Numbered from the stretch's first letter, positions 9,340 through 18,624 are shown. The stretch: DNA of 64,000 bases from Marivita sp. S6314 (GCF_023015985.1 NZ_JALKAO010000002.1:186001-250000); one strand, 5' to 3'. Program-made: numbers and translations. Notes: generated by a model from the letters alone, not told the origin.

Positions 9340-9528
9340 ATGATCAAGTTCATCAAAAACTTCCGCAAAGACGAAAACGGCGCCGTAACAGTTGACTGGG
9401 TTGTTCTGACAGCCGCGGTCGTGGGCCTCGCAGTTGCAGCCTACACAGCAATCGAAGGCAACACCACAGGCCTGATCGGTGCTGCAGGTGGCGCGGTTGC
9501 TGGCCAGAACGACGGCTTCGGCAGCTAA
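9340..9528 (+). CDS. flp: Flp-type (type IVb) pilin 1
   Basis: 62 residues: a short charged leader (KNFRKDENG), then the prepilin-like junction G/AVTVDW followed by one long hydrophobic helix, then a Gly/Ala-rich tail ending GQNDGFGS. Flp pilins are cut after the Gly by the CpaA/TadV peptidase and polymerised by the Tad machine. The residues after the junction, D+5 and W+6, replace the classical Glu-Tyr pair. The ATG at 9340 is used because the ATG 12 bases earlier lies inside the ribosome site (GGAG). Confidence 0.88.
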   Translation: MIKFIKNFRKDENGAVTVDWVVLTAAVVGLAVAAYTAIEGNTTGLIGAAGGAVAGQNDGFGS

Positions 9529-9555
9529 TAGCTCCTTAGGATAGAAATATCCCTC

Positions 9556-9584
9556 GGGAAAGGTGCGCCAATTGCGCCTTTCCC
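9556..9584 (+). terminator. Hairpin between the two pilin genes
   Basis: GGGAAAGG (9556-9563) pairs with CCTTTCCC (9577-9584) and the stem extends three pairs inward, giving about 11 pairs with one wobble. There is no long T-run. It could terminate part of the transcript or protect the pilin 1 message, making pilin 1 more abundant than downstream genes. Confidence 0.5.
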
Positions 9585-9610
9585 AGCCGCCTAATACGAA
9601 GGAGTATAGC

Positions 9611-9799
9611 GTGACAAGTTTTCTGAATAAATTCCGTAAGGACGAAGACGGCGCAGTCACAGTTGACTGGGTTGTTCTTACCGCCGCGGTCGTAGGGTTG
9701 GCAGTTGCTGCCTGGACGACAATCGAAACCAACTCTGTTGGTCTGATTGGCGCCGCAGGTGGTGCCGTTGCCGGCCAAAACGACGGCTTCGGAAGCTAA
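9611..9799 (+). CDS. flp: Flp-type (type IVb) pilin 2
   Basis: 62 residues, a close tandem copy of the first pilin; the core GAVTVDWVVLTAAVVGLAVA and the tail GLIGAAGGAVAGQNDGFGS are the same, while leader and mid-region differ (TSFLNKFRKDED; WTTIETNSV). The start is a GTG with a strong AAGGAG seven bases upstream; a longer in-frame start lacks any ribosome site and would add a leader unlike pilin 1. The near identity of the cores indicates recent duplication or selection to co-polymerise. Confidence 0.87.
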   Translation: MTSFLNKFRKDEDGAVTVDWVVLTAAVVGLAVAAWTTIETNSVGLIGAAGGAVAGQNDGFGS

Positions 9800-9873
9800 G
9801 CGAAAAGCTCTTGGCTTTGATCAGGGTGCGCCTCGGCGCTCCCTTTTCAATTGGGATAGGTCGATCAGTCATG

Positions 9874-9903
9874 AAGAGGCGCCCTTTGCGGCGCCTCTTT
9901 CTG
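9874..9903 (+). terminator. Rho-independent-like terminator after pilin 2
   Basis: Perfect ten-base arms AAGAGGCGCC (9874-9883) and GGCGCCTCTT (9890-9899) around a six-base loop, followed by TTCTGTTG. Placed 75 bases after pilin 2 and well before cpaB, it would separate the abundant pilin transcripts from the machinery genes. Confidence 0.72.
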
Positions 9904-10030
9904 TTGTGGCGTGACGATTTCTTGCTTCGGTCACAATTGATCCAAGGAGCCGCCACAATCGGGCTGTACAAGATTGGAAACAATAGGGTTCCTGGGCAGG
10001 TTTTCTGACCGGGTCTTGAAAGGAGGCAAT

Positions 10031-10888
10031 ATGCGTATCGTCTTTGGACTGGTACTGATCGCCGGTTTGGGCTTGGCAGGGTTCGCGGTTTACATGGCCC
10101 AGAACTACATCGGTGCGTATGAAAACGCGCTTCAACAAGAGCGCGATCGCGCAACCGAGGCTGTGCCAACGCAACAGATCTATGTTGCGACACGTGCGAT
10201 CGAATATGGCGAGCTGATCCAGCCGGAAGATGTGAAACTGGCTCATTGGCCGAAACAAACACTTCCCGAAGACTTTTTCGACGAGGCAACCCCCATCGTT
10301 GTCGAAGGCGATGAATTGCGCGTGGCCCTGCGGCGGATTGAGCTGAACGAAGCGTTCATGACAGCCAAGGTCAGCGAACCGGGCGGGGATGCGGGCCTGA
10401 CGTCGCGTCTGGACCGCGGTCAGCGGGCCTTTGCAATCAAGGTGGACGTGGCCTCTGGCGTGTCGGGTTTCCTACGGCCGGGGGACCGGGTGGATGTATA
10501 CTGGACGGGTCGCGTCAAGAGCATCGACACCGACATGCCCGATGGCGATGTGACAAAACTGATCGAGACCGGTGTGAAGCTGATCGCGATTGACCAGACT
10601 TCGCAGGTGGATGCCAACAGCGCCACCATTGCGCGGACGGTCACCGTATCGGCCAGCCCACAGCAGGTCGCAGCATTGGCTCAAGCGCAATCGACCGGGC
10701 GGTTGTCCCTGTCGCTGCTTGGCCGCCAGGACGACACCGTCGCGGAAGCCATTGAGGTCAACCAGATGTCACTTTTGGGCATCACCAAAGCCGAAGAGCG
10801 GGTCATGCCCAAGGCCGAGCAATCCTGTTCGATCCGGACCCGCAAAGGCGGTGAGGTGATGGAAATCCCAATCCCTTGTACAAATTGA
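10031..10888 (+). CDS. cpaB: Flp pilus assembly protein CpaB (RcpC)
   Basis: 285 residues: an N-terminal membrane anchor (about 4-24), then a SAF domain (QQIYVATRAIEYGELIQPED), then the RcpC/CpaB domain with GVSGFLRPGDRVDVYWTG. CpaB is a periplasmic partner of the CpaC secretin in Tad pilus biogenesis. The ATG at 10031 has a near-perfect AAAGGAGG upstream, so the 19-residue upstream extension is rejected. It is preceded by a terminator and followed by another hairpin, so it may be its own transcription unit. Confidence 0.93.
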   Translation: MRIVFGLVLIAGLGLAGFAVYMAQNYIGAYENALQQERDRATEAVPTQQIYVATRAIEYGELIQPEDVKLAHWPKQTLPEDFFDEATPIVVEGDELRVALRRIELNEAFMTAKVSEPGGDAGLTSRLDRGQRAFAIKVDVASGVSGFLRPGDRVDVYWTGRVKSIDTDMPDGDVTKLIETGVKLIAIDQTSQVDANSATIARTVTVSASPQQVAALAQAQSTGRLSLSLLGRQDDTVAEAIEVNQMSLLGITKAEERVMPKAEQSCSIRTRKGGEVMEIPIPCTN

Positions 10889-10935
10889 CGCTGCGTCCAC
10901 TCTATGTGGTCCGGAACGACACTCAGCAATTTGGA

Positions 10936-10960
10936 AAGGCGCAACGGATTGTTGCGCCTT
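10936..10960 (+). terminator. Hairpin between cpaB and cpaC
   Basis: Perfect ten-base arms AAGGCGCAAC (10936-10945) and GTTGCGCCTT (10951-10960) with a five-base loop. There is no T-tract, so partial termination or transcript-end protection is more likely than full termination. The remaining 120 bases before cpaC could hold a further promoter; none was clear. Confidence 0.55.
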
Positions 10961-11082
10961 ATCCACATGAAGCGTTGCACTGAAATCATTGATTCTTGCA
11001 ATAAAACGCGACTTGACGCACCCTGTACCGAATATTGGGCGAAAAGACCCACTTCCGAGGCGTGATCCGAAAGGCAGGTCAC

Positions 11083-12498
11083 ATGTACACGAGCAGTCCC
11101 TTCAAGGCCGCCCTTCTGGGTGCGGTTCTTGCCCTTACCCCAATCGCGCAGTCGGTCGCAGCCGACACGTTGCGTGTCATTCGAAAAAACACGGAATCCG
11201 CGCTGAACGTCCCGATGAACCGGGCGGTGGTGGTTGAAAGCGAAGTTCCCTTCGCCGAACTCAGCATCGCGAACCCGTCGATCGCGGACATCTCTTCCTT
11301 GTCGGATCGCAGCATCTACGTTCTTGGCAAGACGCCGGGGACAACCACGCTGACCATCCTTGATGGGAACGGTCAGCTGATTACGAATGTCGATGTCAAG
11401 GTCGCCCCTGACCTGAGCGAATTCAAAGAACGTCTGCGTCAGATCATTCCGGACGAGAAGATCGAGGTCCGGTCGGCCAATGACGGGATCGTCCTGTCGG
11501 GTGTGGTGTCCAGCACTGCGCGCATGCAACGCGCGCTGGAACTGGCGGAACGCTACGCCCCGGAACGCGTGTCGAACCTGATGTCGGTGGGCGGTGTGCA
11601 GCAGGTCATGCTGAAAGTCCGCTTTGCCGAAATGCAGCGGTCTGTCTCCAAGGCGCTGAAATCCTCGGTGTCGCTGGGCGGCACGGTTCTGGATGGCGAT
11701 CTTGGGATCGGCAGTGAAACCGGGACCTGGATCGACAGTGGCAACACATTGGGATCACCGGTGACCGTGTCGCCTGGGACCGAAGGCGGCATCCTGTTTG
11801 GCTTTACATCTGGCGGACTTGAGGTTGGCATCCTTCTGGAAGCCCTTGAATCCAAAGGCGTTGTCCGCACGTTGGCGGAACCGAACCTGACCGCGTTGTC
11901 CGGTCAGGAAGCGAAGTTTCTCGCAGGTGGCGAGTATCCGGTGCCGGTGTCACAGGAAAACGGCCGCATCTCGGTCGAGTTCAAACCCTTTGGTGTTGAA
12001 TTGAACTTCATCCCGCGGGTCGTCGACAAGGACTTGATCAATCTTGAGCTGGAGGCGGCGGTCTCCTCGCTTGATCCGGATAGCGGGATCGATATCGGCT
12101 CTATTCGCATCGACGGGTTTTCCCGCCGCGAAACGTCGACAACCGTTGAAATGCGCGATGGTGAAAGCTTTGCGATTGCCGGTCTGTTGCAGGATGACTT
12201 CCGCGATCTGAATGGTCAGGTGCCGTGGCTTGGGGACATCCCCGTCCTGGGTGCATTGTTCCGCAGTGCGGAATACCAGCGCGAACAGTCAGAGCTTGTG
12301 ATCATCGTCACTCCGCATCTGGTCACACCGACCCGCGGCGAAGCGCTGGCCTTGCCCACGGATCGGGTGCGTCCACCCTCGGAAAAAGACCTGTTCCTGT
12401 TCGGGCGCGTTGCGAATGACACACGCCCGTTGCGTGGCGCCGCCGGGGAAGTTGCCAAACAAGACTTTAGCGGGTCTTATGGCTATGTGATGGATTGA
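11083..12498 (+). CDS. cpaC: Tad pilus secretin CpaC (RcpA)
   Basis: 471 residues: signal peptide (cleavage likely near SVAA), an N-terminal pilus-formation domain (LNVPMNRAVVVESEVPFAE), a BON-like segment (IVLSGVVSS) and a C-terminal secretin domain with LAEPNLTALSGQEAKFLAGG and VPWLGDIPVLGALFRS. It forms the outer-membrane channel for the Flp pilus. The start at 11083 gives a clean signal peptide; 16 further in-frame residues upstream do not. It is followed four bases later by an OmpA-domain lipoprotein gene. Confidence 0.94.
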   Translation: MYTSSPFKAALLGAVLALTPIAQSVAADTLRVIRKNTESALNVPMNRAVVVESEVPFAELSIANPSIADISSLSDRSIYVLGKTPGTTTLTILDGNGQLITNVDVKVAPDLSEFKERLRQIIPDEKIEVRSANDGIVLSGVVSSTARMQRALELAERYAPERVSNLMSVGGVQQVMLKVRFAEMQRSVSKALKSSVSLGGTVLDGDLGIGSETGTWIDSGNTLGSPVTVSPGTEGGILFGFTSGGLEVGILLEALESKGVVRTLAEPNLTALSGQEAKFLAGGEYPVPVSQENGRISVEFKPFGVELNFIPRVVDKDLINLELEAAVSSLDPDSGIDIGSIRIDGFSRRETSTTVEMRDGESFAIAGLLQDDFRDLNGQVPWLGDIPVLGALFRSAEYQREQSELVIIVTPHLVTPTRGEALALPTDRVRPPSEKDLFLFGRVANDTRPLRGAAGEVAKQDFSGSYGYVMD

Positions 12499-12502
12499 GG
12501 CG

Positions 12503-13177
12503 ATGGCACTTCAGAAAAACCTCCGTATCCCTGCCGTTCTGACCGGATTGGCCTTTGTTGCCGCCTGTGCGGGAAATGATCCGGTCTACAGCGCCTTCAA
12601 TCGCGAGGCGGGTGCCCTTGTCGATACCGGCAACTTCGGCAACGCGACCATGAACAACACGCAGATCATGAATGGCGAAAAGCGCTATGCCTATGATTTG
12701 TCGCAACGATTTGCCGGCGAAGTGATGACAACCGTCAACTTTGCATTCAACAGCGCGGTGCTGGATTCCGGTGCGCGGGACACGTTGCGCGAACAGGCGC
12801 ATTGGATCCGCCAGTTCCCCGAAGTCCGGTTCCGTGTCTATGGTCATACCGATGCCGTGGGCAGCGAAGCCTATAACAAGCGTCTTGGTCTGAACCGGGC
12901 CCATGCGGTTGTGAACTTCCTTGCATCGCAAGGTATTTCCAAGTCGCGGCTTGAGGCGGTGGTGTCCTTTGGGGAAACCCAGCCGCTGATCGTGACCGAA
13001 GGCCGCGAACGCCGCAATCGGCGCACCGTGACCGAAGTTTCGGGCTTTGTCGGGTCGCATCCAACGGTTCTTGAAGGCAAATATGCCGAGATCATTTACC
13101 GCGAATACATCAACAGCGCGATCCCAAGAAGCCGTCTGACCGGCATCGAAGGCAGCGACTTTGCCACCGAAGAATAA
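12503..13177 (+). CDS. OmpA-domain lipoprotein of the Tad locus
   Basis: 224 residues with a lipobox (VAAC, Cys22) and a C-terminal OmpA/MotB peptidoglycan-binding domain: FAFNSAVLD, YGHTDAVGSEAYN, LGLNRAHAVVNFL. It likely sits in the outer membrane and ties the pilus pore to the wall. In other Tad loci this slot after cpaC is usually held by cpaD/tadB-type lipoproteins; the OmpA protein appears to take their place here, as is common in Rhodobacterales. Confidence 0.88.
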   Translation: MALQKNLRIPAVLTGLAFVAACAGNDPVYSAFNREAGALVDTGNFGNATMNNTQIMNGEKRYAYDLSQRFAGEVMTTVNFAFNSAVLDSGARDTLREQAHWIRQFPEVRFRVYGHTDAVGSEAYNKRLGLNRAHAVVNFLASQGISKSRLEAVVSFGETQPLIVTEGRERRNRRTVTEVSGFVGSHPTVLEGKYAEIIYREYINSAIPRSRLTGIEGSDFATEE

Positions 13178-13183
13178 AGGCGT

Positions 13184-13199
13184 GGTCCCTGCGGGGACC
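13184..13199 (+). terminator. Short GC hairpin before cpaE
   Basis: Six-base arms GGTCCC (13184-13189) and GGGACC (13194-13199) with a TGCG loop, directly after the OmpA gene. Weak and without a T-run. The rest of the 191-base gap before cpaE shows no clear promoter to me. Confidence 0.35.
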
Positions 13200-13368
13200 G
13201 CCCCATCGGCCTGAAATACCGTACAATTTCGGTAATTCGGCCCCAATGTTGCCAAGTTTTCCACCGACTTTCGGACCGTAGCAGTCCATCCCGACCGAGT
13301 CGGGACCATCGTCCGCGATATGCAGAACGCATCTGACCGGCGCTGGAAAGTAAGAGGAAACGAGGCAA

Positions 13369-14613
13369 ATGACGAGTATCCTACCAAGCACCCCTGAACC
13401 GGCGCCGCTTGTTGCGTGCACAATCAGCCGGGATGTGCAGGAGTTTGATCTTCTGATCGAAGACATGGAAGCCGTGCTTGGCGAAGGTTGGGGCGATCTG
13501 GGATTTGATGAAGCCCTGCATTTCTTTTCGCAGCCAGACGGTGAACAGCTTGAATTCGTAGCTCTTGCGATTGACGAAGAAGATGAAGCCAACGTGGATC
13601 ATCTGTCCGCGATCATCGCGGCGGCCAAAGCGCGTCAGATCAAGGTTGTCCTGATCGCGCATGATGTCACGCCGTCGGCGCTGCATCATCTGCTGCGTCA
13701 GGGTGCGGACGAATTTGTCCCCTACCCGCTTCCCGAAGGTGAACTGGACGCCGCCATCGAACGGATGCGCACGGCCTCCCTGCCCCAGGCCCAAGGTGCC
13801 GATGGATCGGCCGTCACGCTGTCGCATGATGGCGACGGGGTGATCATTGCCGTGCAAGGCATGGCAGGCGGATGTGGCGCCAGCACCTTTGCCACCAACC
13901 TGGCCTGGGAATTGGCCACCGTTGGCAAGAAAAAGGAAACGAACCCCAAAGTCTGCATCATTGATCTGGGCCTGCAGTTCGGGGCGGTATCCACCTATCT
14001 TGATGTGCAGCGTCGCGAATCCGTGCTTGAGCTTTTGACAGACATCGAGACGATGGATGACGACAGCTTTGCGCAAGCGCTGGAGACCTTTGAGGACCGG
14101 CTACAGGTCTTTACGTCCCCGGCGGACCTGCCGCCTTTGGACATCGTCGGTCAGGCCGAAATCCAGCAATTGCTGGACACTGCAGCGCGCCATTTCGATT
14201 TTGTCGTGGTGGATATGCCGCCCAGCCTCGTGCAGTGGTCCGAAACCGTACTGTACGCCGCGCAGGTCTATTTCGGTGTCATCGAATTGGACATGCGGTC
14301 CGCGCAAAACACCTACCGTCTGAAGCGCGCGTTGCAATCCGAAGACCTGCCGTTTGAAAAAATCCGCTTTGTCCTGAACAGGGCGCCCCGCTTTACCGAT
14401 CTTCAAGGCAAGAGCCGCCTGAAGCGCATGCAGGAAAGCCTTGAAATTTCGGTTGATTTGCAAATGCCCGATGGCGGCAAGGCGGTTGCCGAAGCCGGTG
14501 ACCATGGTCAGCCTCTGGGCTTGCAGCAACCCAAGAACCCGCTCCGCAAGGAGATCGCCAAACTTGCGCAATCATTGTTCGAAGTCGGTCAGTCCGACGC
14601 TGAAGCAGCCTAA
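13369..14613 (+). CDS. cpaE: Tad pilus protein CpaE/TadZ with degenerate P-loop
   Basis: 414 residues: an N-terminal receiver-like domain (about 15-140, no obvious phospho-Asp context) and a C-terminal MinD/ParA-like domain. CpaE/TadZ places the pilus machine at the cell pole. The deviant Walker A motif, normally KGGxGKS/T, reads AGGCGAST at 166-173, so both lysines are missing; ATP hydrolysis is doubtful. VVDMPPSL provides a Walker B-like strand. It lies just upstream of cpaF, the usual order. Confidence 0.92.
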   Translation: MTSILPSTPEPAPLVACTISRDVQEFDLLIEDMEAVLGEGWGDLGFDEALHFFSQPDGEQLEFVALAIDEEDEANVDHLSAIIAAAKARQIKVVLIAHDVTPSALHHLLRQGADEFVPYPLPEGELDAAIERMRTASLPQAQGADGSAVTLSHDGDGVIIAVQGMAGGCGASTFATNLAWELATVGKKKETNPKVCIIDLGLQFGAVSTYLDVQRRESVLELLTDIETMDDDSFAQALETFEDRLQVFTSPADLPPLDIVGQAEIQQLLDTAARHFDFVVVDMPPSLVQWSETVLYAAQVYFGVIELDMRSAQNTYRLKRALQSEDLPFEKIRFVLNRAPRFTDLQGKSRLKRMQESLEISVDLQMPDGGKAVAEAGDHGQPLGLQQPKNPLRKEIAKLAQSLFEVGQSDAEAA

Positions 14614-14624
14614 GGAAAACGTGT

Positions 14625-16076
14625 ATGTTCTCGCGCTATAAAAAGACTGCCGACGCCCCGGCTGCTGCCGTTGCGGCCAAAGCTGCACCTTCTGCAGCGG
14701 CCAATCCACCGGATTCCGTTGACCCAAACAGGGTCAAACGCCGTGTGCTGCCTGTTAAAAAGGCTGCCGATGCCGGCACCGTGGATCGCGATAAAAAGCG
14801 CAAGGAACGGTTGAGTGAGATCAAGCTGGAACTGCACCGGGCGCTGCTGGACAACCTGAACCTGGCCGCCCTGGATCAGGCGACGGAAGCCGAACTGAAA
14901 GAAGAAATCAGCGCGATCACGACCGAAAGCCTTCAGGAAAAAGGCATGGTCCTGAACCGCGAAGAGCGTACGTCGCTGAACCAGGAGCTGTATGACGAAG
15001 TCAAGGGCCTTGGTCCGCTCGAAACCCTGCTGAAGGATGAAACCGTCAGCGATATTCTGGTCAATGGCCCGCAGCAGATCTTCGTGGAACGCGAAGGCAA
15101 GCTGCAACTGAGCGACGTGACCTTCAAAGATGAAAAGCACCTGATGCGGATCATCGACAAGATCGTGTCTGCTGTGGGACGTCGAGTTGATGAATCCAAC
15201 CCGTATGTGGACGCCCGTTTGCAGGACGGATCGCGTTTCAACGCAATGGTGCCGCCGATTGCGGTGGATGGCAGTCTTGTCTCCATTCGTAAGTTCAAAA
15301 CCGACAAGCTGAGCATCGACGACCTTGTTAATTTCGGCGCCTTTACCGAGGAAATGGCCGTCTACCTGCAAGCCGCAGTCGCCACCCGCCTGAACATCAT
15401 CGTGTCGGGCGGTACCGGTTCCGGTAAAACGACCACTCTGAACGCCCTGTCATCCTTTATCGATGACGCGGAACGCATCCTGACGATCGAGGATACGGCG
15501 GAACTTCAGCTGCAACAGACACATGTGGGCCGGATGGAAAGCCGCCCTGCCAACGTTGAAGGCAAGGGGGCGGTCACGCCGCGCGACTGTTTGAAAAACG
15601 CCCTGCGGATGCGTCCTGACCGGATCATCGTTGGGGAAACGCGTGGCGAGGAAGTCATCGACATGTTGCAGGCCATGAACACCGGTCACGACGGGTCCAT
15701 GACCACGATCCATGCTAACAGCGCCCGCGACGGGGTGAGCCGTCTGGAAAACATGATCGCCATGGCCGGGATCGAGATGCCGCTCAAGGCGATGCGGTCG
15801 CAGATTTCTTCCGCTGTGAACCTGATCGTGCAAGCCTCGCGCCTTCAGGACGGGTCGCGTCGCATGACCTCCATCACAGAGATTACCGGGATGGAAGGCG
15901 AGGTGATCTCCATGCAGGAAATCTTCCGCTTCCAGCGTGTTGGTTTGACGCCAGAAAACAAGATCATCGGTCACTTCACCGCGACCGGCGTGCGCTCCAA
16001 CTTCTCGGAGCGCTTCAAGATGTGGGGCTATGATTTGCCGCCGTCTATCTATGAACCCTTCAACGGGAACCACTGA
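14625..16076 (+). CDS. cpaF: Tad pilus secretion ATPase CpaF (TadA)
   Basis: 483 residues of the type II/IV secretion ATPase family that powers Flp pilin assembly at the inner membrane. An Ala-rich N-terminus (residues 1-60) precedes the N-domain (about 60-240) and the ATPase core with Walker [10 protein letters not shown] at 262-270, the Asp box [12 protein letters not shown], Walker [13 protein letters not shown] and the His box [10 protein letters not shown]. All catalytic motifs are intact. The stop is two bases before tadB. Confidence 0.97.
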   Translation: MFSRYKKTADAPAAAVAAKAAPSAAANPPDSVDPNRVKRRVLPVKKAADAGTVDRDKKRKERLSEIKLELHRALLDNLNLAALDQATEAELKEEISAITTESLQEKGMVLNREERTSLNQELYDEVKGLGPLETLLKDETVSDILVNGPQQIFVEREGKLQLSDVTFKDEKHLMRIIDKIVSAVGRRVDESNPYVDARLQDGSRFNAMVPPIAVDGSLVSIRKFKTDKLSIDDLVNFGAFTEEMAVYLQAAVATRLNIIVSGGTGSGKTTTLNALSSFIDDAERILTIEDTAELQLQQTHVGRMESRPANVEGKGAVTPRDCLKNALRMRPDRIIVGETRGEEVIDMLQAMNTGHDGSMTTIHANSARDGVSRLENMIAMAGIEMPLKAMRSQISSAVNLIVQASRLQDGSRRMTSITEITGMEGEVISMQEIFRFQRVGLTPENKIIGHFTATGVRSNFSERFKMWGYDLPPSIYEPFNGNH

Positions 16077-16078
16077 CC

Positions 16079-17047
16079 ATGACCCTGAGTGCAGAACCCA
16101 TCGTCTATGGCCTGATCTTCGTGGCCGTACTGGTCCTTGTCGAAGGCGTCTATCTTGTTGCCTTTGGCAAATCGATCAGCCTGAACAAGCGCGTCAACCG
16201 ACGGCTTGAGATGCTCGACAAGGGCACCAAGCGCGAAGAGGTGCTGGCCAAACTCCGCAAGGAGATGGACCAACACATGTCCTCGCGCGGGATGCCGCTT
16301 TATTCGATCCTTGCGGATCGGGCACAGAAAGCCGCAATCGCGTTTACACCCAAACAACTGATCCTGATCATGATCGCGGTCAGTTTTGTGTCGTTTGTCG
16401 GGCTGACCATCGGGACGGAATCCGGACTGGCCGTGCGCATCGTGATGGGCATCGGCATGGGTGTCGGTGGCGTGTTCATGTGGGTCAACAACAAGGCCAA
16501 GAAGCGCATCGCGATGATCGAGGAACAACTGCCCGACGCGGTTGAACTGATGGTCCGGTCGCTGCGCGTTGGACACCCGTTTTCCTCGGCGATTTCGATT
16601 GTGTCGAAGGAAATCAAAGACCCTCTGGCGACGGAGTTCGGGATCATCTCGGACGAATCCAGCTATGGACGGGACATCGGTGAGGCGCTCAAGGCGATGG
16701 CCGAACGTCTGGACATGCAGGACATGCGCTTTCTGGCGGTTGCGGTGTCGATCCAGCAGCAATCCGGTGGTAACCTGGCCGAGATCCTTGAAGGTTTGGC
16801 CAAGGTGATCCGTGCGCGGTTCCGCCTGTTCCGCCGCGTCAAGGCGATCACCGCCGAAGCGCAGTGGTCGGGCAAATTCCTGTCAAGCTTCCCCGTGCTG
16901 TGTCTGATCGTCATTCAGGTGAACGACCCGCATTACTATGACGAGGTCATGGACCACCCGTGGTTTATCCCCGCGTGTTTCCTGGTGGGCGGGTTCCTGA
17001 CGGTCAACCTGTTCGTCATGCGCATGCTCGTGAACATCAAAGTCTGA
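16079..17047 (+). CDS. tadB: Tad pilus inner-membrane platform protein TadB
   Basis: 322 residues of the GspF/TadC-like family: one N-terminal helix (about 8-26), a cytosolic region, a helix pair near 98-140, then the T2SSF domain (QLPDAVELMVRSLRVGHPF) and C-terminal helices. With TadC it forms the platform that works with CpaF. It starts two bases after cpaF and ends nine bases before tadC. Confidence 0.94.
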   Translation: MTLSAEPIVYGLIFVAVLVLVEGVYLVAFGKSISLNKRVNRRLEMLDKGTKREEVLAKLRKEMDQHMSSRGMPLYSILADRAQKAAIAFTPKQLILIMIAVSFVSFVGLTIGTESGLAVRIVMGIGMGVGGVFMWVNNKAKKRIAMIEEQLPDAVELMVRSLRVGHPFSSAISIVSKEIKDPLATEFGIISDESSYGRDIGEALKAMAERLDMQDMRFLAVAVSIQQQSGGNLAEILEGLAKVIRARFRLFRRVKAITAEAQWSGKFLSSFPVLCLIVIQVNDPHYYDEVMDHPWFIPACFLVGGFLTVNLFVMRMLVNIKV

Positions 17048-17056
17048 GGTCCGGAT

Positions 17057-18031
17057 ATGGAAACTTTCAACGCCATTATGGTGAATGCCCTGGGGCCCGC
17101 TGGACCGATGATCGCGATTGCCGGTCTGGGTATCCTGCTGTTGCTTCTGGCCATTCCGATGTTCTTTGTCTCCAAACCGAACCCGATGGATCGGTTGGAC
17201 AACAAGTCGGGACGGCAGAAACTGGATGCCGAAACACGGGCGGTGCTGCGTGACACACGCAAGAACGAAAAGCTGAACAAATACGCCCATTTCCTTGAAC
17301 CGCAGAACGAAAAAGAGCTGTCCGATATCCGGATGAAGCTTTTGCAGGCGGGCTATCGTGGCAAGGACGCGGTGCAGTATTTCTACTTTCTGCAGTTCGC
17401 GCTGGGAATTGGCGGGCTCATTCTGGGCGTGTCCTATTTCACGCTGATCATGGATTCCTCGCAAGCCACGACGCAGCAAACGCTGATGTACACGCTTGGC
17501 CCCGGTGCTTTGGGATACATGTTCCCGAAATACTGGATCACCAAACGGGTGCAAACACGTCAGGAAGAGATCGAGGGCGGTTTTCCCGACAGCCTTGACA
17601 TGATGCTGGTCTGTGTCGAGGCCGGGCAATCCATGGACCAGTCGATCGTCCGGGTGAGCCGCGAACTGCGCGCCTCTTACCCCAGCCTTGCCGAAGAATT
17701 TGAACTGGTCAGCTACGAGATGAAGGCCGGTAAAGACAAGTCGTCAGTTCTGAATGACATGGGCGAACGCTGCGGCGTGCAGGACGTGATGTCCTTTGTC
17801 ACAGTGTTGAACCAAAGCCAAAGCTTCGGTACGCCGATTTCAGACGCGCTGCGGGTGTATGCCGCCGAAATGCGTGACAAAAGGGTCATGCGTGCGGAAG
17901 AGAAGGCAAACAAGTTGCCCACCAAAATGACTTTGTGCACTATGATGCTGACGGTGCCGCCGCTGCTGATCATCCTTGTGGGTCCTTCGGCGATGGGCAT
18001 CCAGCAATTGGGACAAATGACAGGGCCGTAA
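17057..18031 (+). CDS. tadC: Tad pilus inner-membrane platform protein TadC
   Basis: 324 residues, paralogous to TadB, with N-terminal helices, a basic cytosolic stretch, a central hydrophobic pair (about 110-155) and the T2SSF domain GGFPDSLDMMLVCVEAGQSMDQS. The C-terminal hydrophobic segment TMMLTVPPLLIILVGP closes the family pattern. It is four bases from the next TPR lipoprotein gene, in one continuous transcript from cpaE. Confidence 0.94.
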   Translation: METFNAIMVNALGPAGPMIAIAGLGILLLLLAIPMFFVSKPNPMDRLDNKSGRQKLDAETRAVLRDTRKNEKLNKYAHFLEPQNEKELSDIRMKLLQAGYRGKDAVQYFYFLQFALGIGGLILGVSYFTLIMDSSQATTQQTLMYTLGPGALGYMFPKYWITKRVQTRQEEIEGGFPDSLDMMLVCVEAGQSMDQSIVRVSRELRASYPSLAEEFELVSYEMKAGKDKSSVLNDMGERCGVQDVMSFVTVLNQSQSFGTPISDALRVYAAEMRDKRVMRAEEKANKLPTKMTLCTMMLTVPPLLIILVGPSAMGIQQLGQMTGP

Positions 18032-18035
18032 CCCT

Positions 18036-18596
18036 ATGAAACTAGGCCGTGTATGGGCCCTGTGTTTAAGTCTGGGACTTGCCGCCTGTGGACCGGGCGG
18101 CTTTTCCACGTCTGATGATCCGGTTTTCGCGCCAAGCATTGATCCGCGCGGCACACAAGTGGATCAGTTGACCGTTGGCCATCGTCTGATGGCCGCACAG
18201 GAATACGAACTTGCCCTGAGCGCCTTTCGATTGGCTGCCGCAGAACAAGGGTTAACACCCGAGATCATCACATCGCTTGGATCTGTCAATCTTGCCTTGG
18301 GGCGTCTGAACCAGGCGGAAGAGCTGCTGCGCCGTGCGGTCAAGGAAGACCCCGAAACGCCGGATGCGTGGAATAATCTTGGTGTTGTGCTGATCGAACG
18401 CAACCAAACGGCCGAAGCGGCACAGGTCTTTCGTCGCGCATTTGCCTTGGATAATGGCGAAAGTGTTGCAATTCGCGATAATCTTCGCTTGGCACTCGCA
18501 AAAATGGAAAATTCGCAGTATAACGTCGAAGAAGAACAACAATATAAGCTTGTGCGGCGCGGTCGAAGTGATTTCTTGGTCCGTCCGACACAGTAA
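18036..18596 (+). CDS. tadD: TPR lipoprotein TadD (first copy)
   Basis: 186 residues with a lipobox (LAAC, Cys18) and tetratricopeptide repeats between about 50 and 150 (GSVNLALGRLNQAEELLRRA; NNLGVVLIERNQTAEAAQVF). TadD lipoproteins act as pilotins or scaffolds for the secretin. It starts four bases after tadC. A second, longer TPR lipoprotein follows, so the role may be split between the two. Confidence 0.88.
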   Translation: MKLGRVWALCLSLGLAACGPGGFSTSDDPVFAPSIDPRGTQVDQLTVGHRLMAAQEYELALSAFRLAAAEQGLTPEIITSLGSVNLALGRLNQAEELLRRAVKEDPETPDAWNNLGVVLIERNQTAEAAQVFRRAFALDNGESVAIRDNLRLALAKMENSQYNVEEEQQYKLVRRGRSDFLVRPTQ

Positions 18597-18624
18597 AGAG
18601 GCAGAGCAGTAAAAGGACGCAAAA

